A stretch of 64,000 bases of DNA from NCBI GenBank assembly GCA_037179335.1, contig JAKZHN010000019.1:680145-744144 (forward strand). Reading direction: 5' to 3'. The notes beneath the pieces are model-generated. The model made no database searches and was not told the origin of the DNA. It was given only the letters and a program-made list of their open reading frames with translations. Below, in pieces: positions 54,735 to 64,000 of the stretch. The number at the start of each line of letters is the position of its first letter. Within the stretch, counting starts at the first letter, position 1. Position numbers and translations under genes: made by a program. This DNA comes from Cyclaneusma minus. Lineage: Eukaryota; Ascomycota; Leotiomycetes; Marthamycetales; Marthamycetaceae.

Positions 54735-55402
54735 TACATCGATTTTGACGGTTATCAGGATTTGAAACAGCTTTCCGGGTTAAAATCGCCGGATATACAG
54801 CATCTGGTAGTGTACGACGGTACGTTTCTAGAATACGGTACGGAAAATCCAATAATACGATGGGTACAGGTACGGTACCTAGTAGTATTTGATCGGACGG
54901 TACCTACCTACCAGGTAGGTAATACCAAGCTCCAAAATATTCGGAAAGCTGTCCAAAAAGTTGAATTCCGTTGACGAATGAGAATATCACTTCACGGCAC
55001 ATGCGAACTACTGTCATTGAAAGTCGGACTAAAGTACGTAGCCGTCAATGGTAGCCCTACATACAGTTCGGGCCTGGACCCCGGGCGTCCACGTGCGCCA
55101 AGACCTTAACTCCGGGCATGTCACTTTTTCCAGCCGACCAATCAGCAGCGGGCAGAATGTCACTGCTGAAGAGGCTTGGCATGGTTACACCGGACAACTA
55201 TCGCCTTCTAAGTGCCGGCACTGCAGTGATATAAAACTCAACAGACGTTCAGACTCTTTCTTTCTCTAAAATCTTTCGCAAATAAATCCATTTGCAAACT
55301 GGATCTTTTGTGCAGGCTCTTCTACGTTGCAAGGGATACAGATTGGGGAATTGCTGCACAACATCTCTCCGGTTCTCCTCGCCTTGGAGAGCATTGTAAA
55401 AC

Positions 55403-56830
55403 ATGAATTCTTTGGAACCAGGTCTGGTGGAGAGAGATGGGACAAGCAAGGACATCACTCCGGAGGAACCCGATGTTGAAAAAGGACCAACAACTCAGAA
55501 TGCTAGAAGTAAGTTCAAGTGGTTCCCCCTGTTGGCTCATCATCGGTCATCCAAGTTTTGATATGTCAGTTCGATGCTCTCAACTCAATGTTCTTACCAC
55601 ACACACACCATGGGCATTTTTCCAGCCCGGATGAAAGAAATGAGGGCTAATGCAATCGTCATTTTCCAGAATTGGGCAACCCAGAAGATGATGTCCCTCC
55701 ACTTCGCGGGCTCGGTTTCCTCGACCGATTTCTCGTCATCTGGATCATCCTAGCCATGGCCATTGGCATCATCCTCGGCGAATTCGTGCCCAGCACTGGC
55801 CCTGCCTTGCAAAAAGGCCAATTTGTTGGCGTCAGCGTGCCCATAGGTAAGTTTCTATCACCATTCCACTTCCCCTTCAATGAACCCCTGAATTCTCCCT
55901 TCAACCATCCCCTGAAGCAATAAGACGCTAATACACTCTTCAGCGGTCGGGCTCCTGGTAATGATGTACCCAATTTTGTGCAAGGTCCGCTACGAAACCC
56001 TGCACCTCCTCCTCCGCACACGCGCCCTCTGGACGCAAATTGCCCTCTCCTTCGTCCTCAACTGGATCCTCTGCCCGCTCCTCATGACCGGCCTGGCCTG
56101 GGCCTTCCTCCCCGACCGACCCGACCTTCGTACGGGCCTGATCTTCGTCGGCATCGCCCGCTGCATCGCCATGGTGTTGGTCTGGACGTCCCTGTCCGGC
56201 GGCTCCACCGAATACTGTGCCGTTCTCGTCGCTTTCAACAGTATCCTGCAGATCGTGCTCTTCGCCCCTTTCGCAATCTTCTACGTCAAGATCGTAAGCC
56301 ACGAGACTGACCAGGAGGAAGTGAGTTATAGTGTGGTGGCGCAAAGCGTGGCCGTGTTCTTGGGCATTCCGCTCGCGGCGAGCATTCTGACAAGACTGGT
56401 GCTGAAGCGATTATTGGGGGAGAGCAGATACCAGAATTGGTTCCTGCGGGTTGTGAGCCCTTTGTCGTTGATCGGACTGATCTTCACCATTATTGTGCTA
56501 TTCGCGTCGCAGGGGGCGCACGTTGTCTCTCAGATCACAGATGTGCTGCGTGTTATTGCGCCGCTGGTAGTGTATTTTGCCATTACCTTTGGCGGCACGC
56601 TCTGGTTGACGAGGAAGTTAGGCTTTGGGTACAAGGTTAGTTGTACACAGAGCTTTACAGCGGCGAGTAACAATTTTGAGCTGGCGATTGCGGTGGTCGT
56701 GGCGGTTTACGGAGTGGGTAGCGGACAGGCATTGGCGAGCACGGTGGGCCCGTTGGTAGAAGTTCCAGTCTTGGTATCGTGTGTGTATCTCATGAAATGG
56801 GTCAGGAAGCGATGGGCCTGGGAAGACTGA
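55403..56830 (+). CDS. ACR3: Arsenite efflux transporter ACR3
   Basis: Three exons: 55403-55508, 55670-55846, 55944-56830, giving 389 residues. After a hydrophilic N-terminus come ten expected membrane spans of the ACR3 (bile acid/arsenite permease-like) family: FLDRFLVIWIILAMAIGIIL, AVGLLVMMYPILCKVRYE, ALSFVLNWILCPLLMTGLAW, GLIFVGIARCIAMVLVW with the functionally important Cys, and SFTAASNNFELAIAVVVAVY with the conserved Glu and Asn residues. ACR3 exports arsenite at the plasma membrane using the proton gradient. No arsenate reductase (ACR2) or ACR1/YAP8-type regulator lies nearby, so the usual ACR cluster is absent here. All junctions keep frame; introns are 161 and 97 nt. Confidence 0.95.
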
Positions 56831-57588
56831 TGTATCTAGAATGCATAATGTCAGTGGTATAGATCGTTGTCAGTACCTATTTACATGCCTAGAAAGTAGA
56901 GATATGAGAGAGAAAAGACCTGGTCTACAAGAACTGATGCCAGGCCGGAACTTATCGATGTCAGTGTAGGGCTGCTTGATCCGGCAGAGGGTGCAAGGGT
57001 TGAGGGCTGGCTTGACTGGTACACTGGTCACAGTCTGCTTTGCTGGAAATGCTGCGATCAAGCATGCCACTGCAGCCCTGGACGAGGGGTTGAAAATGTG
57101 GGAGGAGAGAAGCACAAAGATTGATATGAAAGCGAAGTGACAGAGTGGAGCGGATGAGCCTCCGGATAGAAGCGAAGAAGAAAAGAGGAAGACAGGGAGA
57201 ATAAGGCTGAGTCTGCAAGGTGAATTTTGATCGTGGAATGGAGCGGTGGTATCATGATATCTTAGCCCCTGAATATCATCATCGTCTCGCAAGATCACTT
57301 GTCCCGGGTGCCTTGAACGTGCTACTGGTAATGTCTTGCAGATGGCCGCCTCTGAGTTGACCAGATAGTCCGAAGGTTTCAGTTTCATCCGCTGCCATGA
57401 GCGTAAAAGTTCCTATACCTTATTTTCACGAAGGGAGAGCTAGGGGTATGACTAGTGCTGGGTACAGGGCTTACCAGCCTCCACAACAGCCTCCTGCCGC
57501 GTATAAGCCTGGCTTCATTCACTGCCATTGGTCAAGCCCTACACCAACCGTAGGTAGCTGGATAGTCCCAGCTCAGTGGTTCACCTAC
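56831..57588. other. Convergent intergenic region
   Basis: Presumed 3' UTRs of ACR3 and the minus-strand frame to its right. Minus-strand Pro/Ser-rich frames across it are not supported. Confidence 0.4.
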
Positions 57589-58131
57589 TCAGTGCCCATC
57601 CAAGCTTTCCTGGCAACGGCATTCTTGCTCGAACTTGGCTCCAAAGCAGATGTTTCTCTTACAGTTTGCAAGTGCCGAACATGGCGCTTTGAACACTATC
57701 GAATCATTTGCATTAACTTCTCTGGTGGTGGTTGCACGTCTGGCCCTTGTCTCCTTATCCGTGGGGTCAACCCTGAATATAAAAAGAAACGAACCCCTGC
57801 TCCCATTAAACCCGTAATGGCGCAGCACTTCGTCCAACGTCAGAGGAATTTGTTGACCCTGAGCGATAAACTCGGCGTTAACATGTGCATCGACGACTGA
57901 GAGGAGGGAAATGTCAGGGTAAGTGCTGTCGTCGTTGTCGACATCGGCGGGGTATATCGACGACCGGAGAGGGGATTGCTTTATTCTGTTTCCTCCTCTG
58001 TTCCGTTGTCGCTTTCTGCTCCTAGGGCTCAAGGCCGAGTCATAAGTCCACTGATGGGGTACTGAACGGTTGCCGACAACCACCACTTCTCGAAGGGGAG
58101 AAGAATGACCCAACTCAGTGCTAGTGGCCAT
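57589..58131 (-). CDS. Hypothetical frame overlapping the end of the 2EXR gene
   Basis: A 180-residue frame (MATSTELGHSSPLREVVVVG, later IPLTLDEVLRHYGFNGSRGS, with a Cys-bearing end ECRCQESLDGH) whose ATG overlaps the last 11 bases of the 2EXR gene in another frame. A 167-residue frame runs over part of it on the plus strand. The minus frame looks somewhat more protein-like, but I recognise neither. It could be a separate gene, an extension of the 2EXR protein through splicing, or chance. Confidence 0.3.
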   Translation of the reverse strand: MATSTELGHSSPLREVVVVGNRSVPHQWTYDSALSPRSRKRQRNRGGNRIKQSPLRSSIYPADVDNDDSTYPDISLLSVVDAHVNAEFIAQGQQIPLTLDEVLRHYGFNGSRGSFLFIFRVDPTDKETRARRATTTREVNANDSIVFKAPCSALANCKRNICFGAKFEQECRCQESLDGH

Positions 58132-58846
58132 GGCTTCTTAGCCGGCCACCCTTCCTGACAACTGTTTGTGCGACCACAAGTGGCAATTCTCGCTCCGACC
58201 GGCCTTCTGGCAGAAGATGTGCATCGTGTATAGCTGTCCTCCTCATATGATCTCCAAAGCAGGTCGCGTCTTCGATCCTATCATGGTTCCTATCATTCTG
58301 TTCAATCTCGGCGAAGGCTACAGCCTCGGCATCAGGCACCCTGGCCTCTCCCCATCGCTCCCTGTATCCCCAGCCGATATCACCGTAAGTAAGTGATACC
58401 TTCGAGAGAGATGGCGTCCTGAGTAATTGGCGATGGATACGACGGTAGTCGTAGTCGTATCTGAATTCGTCGCCAATGTGGCATAGGTCGATCCATAACT
58501 CATAGATGAAGGCTATGTGTTGCAGCTCGCCAAAGTTTTCCAGATGATGCAGAAGGCGATCAAATGCCATTACCGGGTACTCGGGACCGAAGTAAAGCGT
58601 ATCGCAGGAGAAATCAATGTATACGGTGGCAGCACCGAACGATCGAGCCTGAAATTTCTTCGTCGCAACGGATCGCGCTTCGTGATTAACGAAGAGTGCG
58701 GCTGGAGAGGCGACCTTGGGGTACTCGTGGGACGGAGTCTCGCCGCCGGCAAACTCGATGATTCGAGGCCCAGGAAGAGTGTACTCCCATATCTTCAGTC
58801 GCAGTTCGGGGGGGAGGATGGGGAACAGCGAGAATTGGGAGGCCAT
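58121..58846 (-). CDS. 2EXR domain protein
   Basis: A single frame of 241 residues. The N-terminus FSLFPILPPELRLKIWEYTL followed by PGPRIIEF is the 2EXR motif, an F-box-like helical segment very common in filamentous ascomycetes. ALFVNHEARSVATKKFQ and IYIDFSCDTLYFGPEYP-like VYIDFSCDTLYFGPEYPVMA follow, as in that family. These proteins are thought to act as substrate-binding or regulatory partners, but no member here has a known role. The length is at the short end of the family's usual 250-400, compatible with an alternative C-terminus through the overlapping downstream frame. Confidence 0.85.
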   Translation of the reverse strand: MASQFSLFPILPPELRLKIWEYTLPGPRIIEFAGGETPSHEYPKVASPAALFVNHEARSVATKKFQARSFGAATVYIDFSCDTLYFGPEYPVMAFDRLLHHLENFGELQHIAFIYELWIDLCHIGDEFRYDYDYRRIHRQLLRTPSLSKVSLTYGDIGWGYRERWGEARVPDAEAVAFAEIEQNDRNHDRIEDATCFGDHMRRTAIHDAHLLPEGRSERELPLVVAQTVVRKGGRLRSHGH

Positions 58847-59796
58847 CGTATGTTGCCTGTGAATAGGTAAGGCCGGGTAGGCTGGCGGAGTTGAGGGCGT
58901 TCTTCAAAATGCGAACTTGATCCACTTTATATGCGATAACGAACACAGATCAAGTACATTGATGTAATCTTCAACACGTAGGGCGTCGGCTCAAGCCGCC
59001 CGGGCTGGATTGCTCCAAATTGTTGTGTGGGGTTCCAAAGCGACCAGGACCCCGCATACATGTAGCAGTCCGGCGCTAAGGCCATGTAAATGAAACGCTG
59101 CTTACATAATTTTGTGCCGCCAAGGCCACGACCGCGCCTTCATGTCACCAAAATCTCACCACGGTCTGGCCCTCACACCTGACAGCAACCAACGTCAATC
59201 ATTCTCCGCTATCTCTTTATTCTCCGAAGCAGGATTCAGGAACACTGCATTTCTCCTGAATTCAATGGTCTCAGCAGCCATGATCTCCAGCCTGGGAGAA
59301 ATATCGAATGCTTCTTCCGCAGAACTGCTTCTTCAAAGATTGATAGCTCGTACAATTCTTGCCTTCTTTTTGCCACTTACCTAGACGTTGTTTCCTTTGA
59401 ACATCTCAAGCCATGGGAAAGTATTCATTCGCCCCTCTGCTTCCATCCCATGTTCATGCACTCACCAACCAGAGTGGGGGTTCTCATTTCCAGGATCCAG
59501 TTATCTGGCTCTTCACCGTTTCTGATAGACCATGGGCTTCAAGCCACATCTAGATGGCCTGCTTCTCTCATTTCTGCTCTCTTTATATAGCCTGGATGTC
59601 TCCTGCTTCACAAAATCTTTTCCCTTAGAGTAGCTCTCGTCCAACACCTTCGTTCTTGTCTTGTTGCATTCTCTGCTTTTCGCTCCTAGTTTGAGCCCGT
59701 CAGTCCTTACATTCGAGAATCTTCAAGTTGCGGTCTGAGACCCTACATCACGCTCTTTCTATCATCAGCAATCGCATCATATTGCCATCATACAAC
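58847..59796. promoter_or_regulatory. Divergent promoter region, 2EXR and endoglucanase genes
   Basis: 950 bases between opposite start codons. It includes the TATA-like site at 59583 upstream of the endoglucanase. No supported gene inside. Confidence 0.4.
59583..59590 (+). promoter_or_regulatory. TATA-like box of the GH45 gene
   Basis: TTATATAG, about 210 bases before the start codon and followed by a CT-rich initiator-like stretch. This is consistent with an inducible secreted-enzyme promoter. Confidence 0.4.
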
Positions 59797-60910
59797 ATGG
59801 TTCTCCCAATGAAGACCCTTCTGGCACTTCTGCCCTTCTTCCTCCATGCCAACGCCCAAGCCTCGGGTACGGGAACGACAACTCGATACTGGGATTGCTG
59901 CAAGCCTTCTTGTGCTTGGTCCGGCAAGGCCACGCTGGCAGATGGCTCCAACCCAGTCACGACCTGCGATATCAACGACAACCCCCTCACCGACTATGAT
60001 ACTGCTTCAGGGTGCGACGGTGGCGATGCATACATGTGCAGCGATCAATCCCCATGGGCTGTCAGTGACACTCTTGCCTACGGATTTGCTGCCGTGAGCA
60101 TTGCCGGCGGATCTGAGTCCAGCTGGTGCTGTGCCTGCTACGAGCTCACTTTCACCTCGGGAGCTGCTGAGGGCAAGAAGATGATTGTGCAAGCCACCAA
60201 CACTGGCAGTGACCTCGGGTCTAACCAATTCGATCTCGCTGTATGTTACTTGTCCCCCGGTGCCGCCCCCAACATTGATGAGGATATTCCTTTGCTGACA
60301 CCCCTTGATATAGATCCCAGGTGGTGGTGTCGGGATTTACAACGGCTGCACCGACGAGTGGGGCGCTCCATCATCCGGCTGGGGTCAACAGTATGGGGGT
60401 ATCTCAGCAGTGGATAGTTGCTCCTCCTTCCCCTCCGCTCTTCAGCCCGGTTGCGACTGGCGCTTTGACTGGTTTGAGGGCTCCGACAACCCAACCGTCT
60501 CTTTCGAACAAGTCACCTGCCCAGCAGCTATCACGGCAAAGTCTGGCTGTGTTCGCGCCGATGACTCGATCTCTGAGTCCCCTACTGGAGCAAGTGTTGT
60601 TTCGACTTACGGAGCCAGCGCTACTGCTGCCGGATCAAGCTCCACTGCTGCGAGCAGTGCTGTATCCTCGTCCAGCGCAGCAGCTGTGTCCAGTGTGGTC
60701 TCCAGCAGCTCTAGCGTTCTGCCCGTAGCGACAGTTTCCGACCTCACCTACTCGACTTCTTCTTCCTCGGCCTTCTCCTTCGCAGCTGCACCCACAGTGA
60801 GCTCGACTATCACCGTCACCGTCGTCCCCACTCCCGCCGAGTCTTCCACAGCAGCCGCACCAACGAGCTCGGCGGAAGATTTGAGTGATGACGACACCTG
60901 TGAGTTCTAA
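59797..60910 (+). CDS. Glycoside hydrolase family 45 endoglucanase
   Basis: Two exons, 59797-60240 and 60314-60910, give 346 residues. A signal peptide (MVLPMKTLLALLPFFLHANA) precedes the GH45 signature TTRYWDCCKPSCAW, whose Asp is one catalytic carboxylate. Further conserved blocks are SSWCCACYELTFTSG, VQATNTGSDLGSNQFDLAIP (second catalytic Asp region), GGVGIYNGCTDEWGAP and CDWRFDWFEGSDNP. Many Cys residues form the family's disulfides. The C-terminal 120 residues are a Ser/Ala/Thr-rich tail without a carbohydrate-binding module; it ends CEF with no clear GPI omega site. The enzyme hydrolyses internal beta-1,4-glucan bonds of cellulose. The junction FDLA-IPGGGVG in the middle of the active-site region is frame-exact. 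Confidence 0.95.
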
Positions 60911-63003
60911 ACGAATGTTGAACTTTCGGGATGATCTGCCGTCGTTGGAAAGAGCCGGGTTGCGTAGAGAAGGTTGATATTCTAGTAGTGGGGTTATTCC
61001 TTTTCAGAGGGGAAAGGAAGGGCCATGACGAGGTTGGGCCGATTATGTTCGACTGTAAATATTTCGAATTTCGATTCTCCTATAGCTTTCCAGATCTTGT
61101 CTTCTTGTGCTATCCGTTTCCTGCCTCAAGTCTGCACCCCCTTTCTGGAATCAATGCGTAGCAGCGGCCAGAGAGGAATTCTGTTTTCATTTATTTGAGA
61201 TTTCATGAGTCTTTGGAATACTCCCAATTGTTCGTATTGTTCCCGATTCTTAGAAATATTCCCAATTACTGGGGATATTCCTAGTCAAGACTGGTAAACT
61301 CAAAATTCGAATTTGAAGGTTATAATTTGACGAACATCCAGTCTGAGACCATGATACCTACTACGAGCTACATCATACATTCAACATCTGGAGAATGTAT
61401 CTCACGTTACTAAGCCCCCATATATCACTAAGTGTAGTTCAAGAATCTTTGTCTGCTCTTCCAAGTTTTATTGAAAGTTATCTGATATAGGCCACACAAC
61501 TGAATCTCAGAACCGCTTGGAGTTGGACTCAGCAGATTGCAGTGGTGACACGAAGCTTCTACTAGGTAACAAAGGCCCCCAGAATTGAGGTTAAGTGCAC
61601 ACCTCAGGTCAGCAACCGCCAACTGAATAAGTCCTCTCTGTCAACCGACAGTGTCGATAAGAAGGTGGCCAGAATTAAGTTGACAGGCAAGAAGTATTCC
61701 AGATGAACTCTCGATGATGTGACACGGTAGTCTCGTTTCCGAGCTTGAAGCCCAAGCTAAAGCACAGTTTGGCTACGAGTAACAACCTACCTAGTTCAAA
61801 ATCGATATACTGAATACCAAGCCCTTCGTTCTCCTTAAGTGTTACGAAATCCAAGTACTCAACAAAGTGAAAGGGAAAGGAAAAACTCGGGATTCCCATC
61901 CGGCCTCTAGGACAAAGTAAAAATCGATTTGTTGGGCCCAGAACTTTGAACGGAAGCCTGGCATCGACAGTACATACAGTCGCCAGAGAAAAGGTTCAGG
62001 ACAGACTCGGAGTGGCACCTGTGAAGGCTGATGACTTCCAGCTACACTGACGGTGCTGGGTTTAGGGAGTGGGCACACGCTGAGCAGTGGCCTGATTCTG
62101 CTCGTGTAGGCTACGATCTCAGGTACACCGGGATCAAGTAGAAAATGCCATGACGAGCGTTTCAGAAGATCACAACTGGGTCGATCTTGGGGCTCTGGCA
62201 ATATTGACTTCACGATTTGTTTGATCCTGGATTCACATGCCTGGACATAAGTCAGCCCTGGGCGCAGTTGACTGCTCCGGCCCAGCGGGAGTGTTTGATG
62301 CCTGGCGAGGAGGCGGTTTCGCCCCCGAAGATTTTCTTCCGATGCACGACTGCACAGTACGCGAAAACTGTGGCAGCAACATCCCTCTGTGCATACCAGT
62401 GCCACTGGCTATTCTACTTGGAATAGTTCTCATTCCAAGACAACAGACAGTACCCAAGCATTGTCATTGTTAACATGTGCGTTTCCCAACATAGAGTCTC
62501 CGGACTTCCCGACGAGATCAAGGTGCCTGAAGGAATCGCTTGCGAAGTTGCGGGGCAGTGCACAGCAGCACAAAGCGGCAACCGGGAGGGAGACTGGGCG
62601 CGCTGCAAAGCCTGCCAGCCTGGGAAGTCGCCCACTGAACATGCCGAGCACGCCCTGCTGCCTAGGGTACAACAAGCCCTAGCAAACGCGTCTCTTTTCA
62701 GAGCGTATTTGTTGTTAGATAACAATTTAAATTATGGATCAAATAGCAGAGAAAACAGAGCATACATCAATGTGATTATTATCAAATAATAAACAGGTAG
62801 GTACACACTGTCGGCGATAATTGTTTTGTGAGGACTCGCCAGAAAGCGAGCCTCGGGCGACTAAAGCAGCCCTGCTGCGGACCTCCCCGGGCAGTGGAGG
62901 AAGCCCAAACAAATCTTCCACTCAGGCTCTCCAGCGCTTGAACCCTCCAACCTCAACACCAAAACCACACTCCCCAGCGCCAGCGAACCAGCCTATCTCC
63001 AAA
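60911..63003. other. Gene-poor intergenic region with a decayed repeat array
   Basis: About 2.1 kb. It contains a 19-bp array (61213-61288). Longer frames at 61842-62405 (minus) and 62237-62473 (plus) have no recognisable family or convincing start, and are not annotated. Confidence 0.4.
61213..61288 (+). repeat. Decayed 19-bp tandem array downstream of the GH45 gene
   Basis: Four consecutive 19-base units: TTGGAATACTCCCAATTGT, TCGTATTGTTCCCGATTCT, TAGAAATATTCCCAATTAC, TGGGGATATTCCTAGTCAA. The register and core match the arrays inside the fold-back MITEs. Terminal inverted repeats are not visible, so this is a fragment or an independently decayed copy. Confidence 0.7.
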
Positions 63004-64000
63004 ATGGGTCGTCCATCCAAGAAAGCCGTGGCAGCCGCCGCCGCTGAGGCAGAGCAGCAGCAACAGTTACAGCAGCAGCAGCAGCAGCCCACCACCATCC
63101 AGATCAACGTTGAGTCGTTCCGTCGCACGCGTGATTCGGTCAGTTGCGCAAGATTTCCTTCCTTCTCGTCGCCCCCTCACAATTCATTCCATGCCCATGG
63201 CCGTGGTCAAGACCACTGGCGCGCAGCATGCCTTGGGCCATCCCGAGCTCAAGAGCTCTTATCGCGTCGCATGAAGATACCACACATGCATTCCTTCGAA
63301 CCCCTCCAAAGCCTCGTTCATGACTTCCCCATTCCGTGACTCCTCAGCTTCACTTTCACTCGAGTTTACATCCCATCTGGCTCCACTTCTTCAAAGACGC
63401 GCCAGCATCGCGTCTTGTCGCGTTTGCTTGACAAACACGCGATATCCACTGACACCCGCTCTAGGTTGTCACCGGTCTTGCCATCCTTCAAGATGCCATC
63501 CAGACTATGTCGTCCGACTACATCAAACACACCAATGCCGTCCTCGGCGAGTCCGCCGGCAACCTCGAGCTCGACACAGCACTGGCTCGTCTCGGCAACA
63601 TCGGTGATAACCAGCTTCTGGGTGGCGCCTTGAACGCCCTCCGAGCTGCAAGCCCTGCCAAGTCGGTCGTTGGTGACAAGAAAGAGAAGACGAAGAGAAA
63701 GCATGACCCCAATGCTCCGAAGCGCCCCCTGACGCCGTTCTTCTTGTACATGCAGACTGCCCGCCCCATCATTGCCGCAGACCTTGGTCCAACCGCTGCC
63801 AAAGGCACTGTCAGCAGCGAGGGAACTCGCCGATGGGTTGCGATGCCTCCCCAAGACAAAGCTGTACGTATCCCTCCCGCTCTGTCTCGACCCCCAAAAT
63901 GCAAGTCTGACCTTTGTATCTAGCTCTGGACCCAAGCATACACCGAGAATCTCCGCCTTTATCATGCCCGCGTTGCTGCATACAAGAATGGCAATGTCGA
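63004..64000 (+). CDS. HMG-box DNA-binding protein, 5' part
   Basis: Exons 63004-63138, 63465-63863 and 63924 onward; the gene runs off the window. The protein starts MGRPSKKAVAAAAAEAE, has a Gln tract (about ten Gln in 11 residues) and then IQINVESFRRTRDS. After a long 326-nt intron it continues VVTGLAILQDAIQTMSSDYI, a helical region with ELDTALARLGNIGDNQLLGG, and the HMG box beginning DPNAPKRPLTPFFLYMQTAR, with ALWTQAYTENLRLYHARVAA after the next intron. This is the architecture of fungal NHP6/HMO1-like high-mobility-group proteins, which bend DNA in chromatin. Both internal introns keep phase 0. The long first intron has a CACTGAC branch site and CTCTAG acceptor. Confidence 0.88.

Larger units (their letters stand above)
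53993..55402. other. Intergenic region with palindromic motifs
   Basis: About 1.4 kb containing several short palindromes and repeats but no supportable gene. Its right end is the ACR3 promoter. Confidence 0.45.

Noticed and set aside
57397..57900. 167-codon plus-strand frame
   Set aside because: Overlaps a minus-strand frame that looks at least as protein-like; no recognisable domain, and a weak composition (many Pro, Cys and Arg).
61842..62405. 187-codon minus-strand frame in a gene-poor region
   Set aside because: Composition atypical, no motif, overlapping frames of similar length on the other strand.

Overview
The window is nuclear DNA of a filamentous ascomycete. Genes are compact, spliceosomal introns are mostly 47-65 nt with GT-AG ends and CTRAC-type branch sites, and the gene set is fungal throughout: TOS1, CFT1, a LaeA-like methyltransferase, DUR3, ACR3 and the DUF1776, DUF1479 and 2EXR families. 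A Dothideomycete is my best guess; that is an impression from gene content, because no phylogenetic search was possible.

Layout. 2.0-9.4 kb: wall protein TOS1, a lysosomal cobalamin transporter-like LMBR1 protein, and an ANCHR-type abscission checkpoint regulator. 10.1-16 kb: a DUF3807 protein divergent from the 1,449-residue CPSF subunit CFT1. 16-20.6 kb: a small accessory-looking region with a single-pass membrane protein whose two introns both carry a repeat element, an acidic gene with a reading-frame break at a slippery heptamer, and a LaeA-like methyltransferase with micro-exons. 23-29.4 kb: an unassigned membrane protein divergent from the U3 snoRNP protein RRP9, which converges on the tri-snRNP protein SAD1. 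30.4-38.3 kb: a DUF1776 protein, a five-exon zinc-ribbon protein, a DUR3-type urea transporter and a single-pass cell-surface protein. 40-45 kb: a glutathione S-transferase, then an APC-type E2 enzyme (UBE2C/UBC11) head-to-head with the checkpoint kinase CHK1. 46-64 kb: two unassigned small genes, a DUF1479 dioxygenase, an MNN-type mannosyltransferase, the arsenite exporter ACR3, a 2EXR protein, a GH45 endoglucanase and the 5' part of an HMG-box gene. Most genes are housekeeping and show no joint pathway. I found no secondary-metabolite cluster, rRNA, CRISPR array or autonomous transposon, and I recognised no tRNA.

The most unusual content is a short repeat family seen at six places (about 16.3, 16.9, 35.7, 39.05, 47.2 and 61.2 kb). 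Its core is a tandem array with a 19-bp period built on the palindrome TTGGGAATATTCCCAA. In three places the array sits inside a 175-178 bp element with terminal inverted repeats that start CAGTG, so the whole element is a fold-back MITE. Three copies lie inside spliceosomal introns, two of them in the two introns of one gene. I know of no described family with this structure, but could not search for one.

Exon boundaries were inferred by hand from splice signals, reading-frame continuity and remembered family signatures. Each multi-exon model was checked so that exon lengths sum to a multiple of three, except the frame-broken gene at 17.6-18.5 kb and the gene that runs off the right edge.
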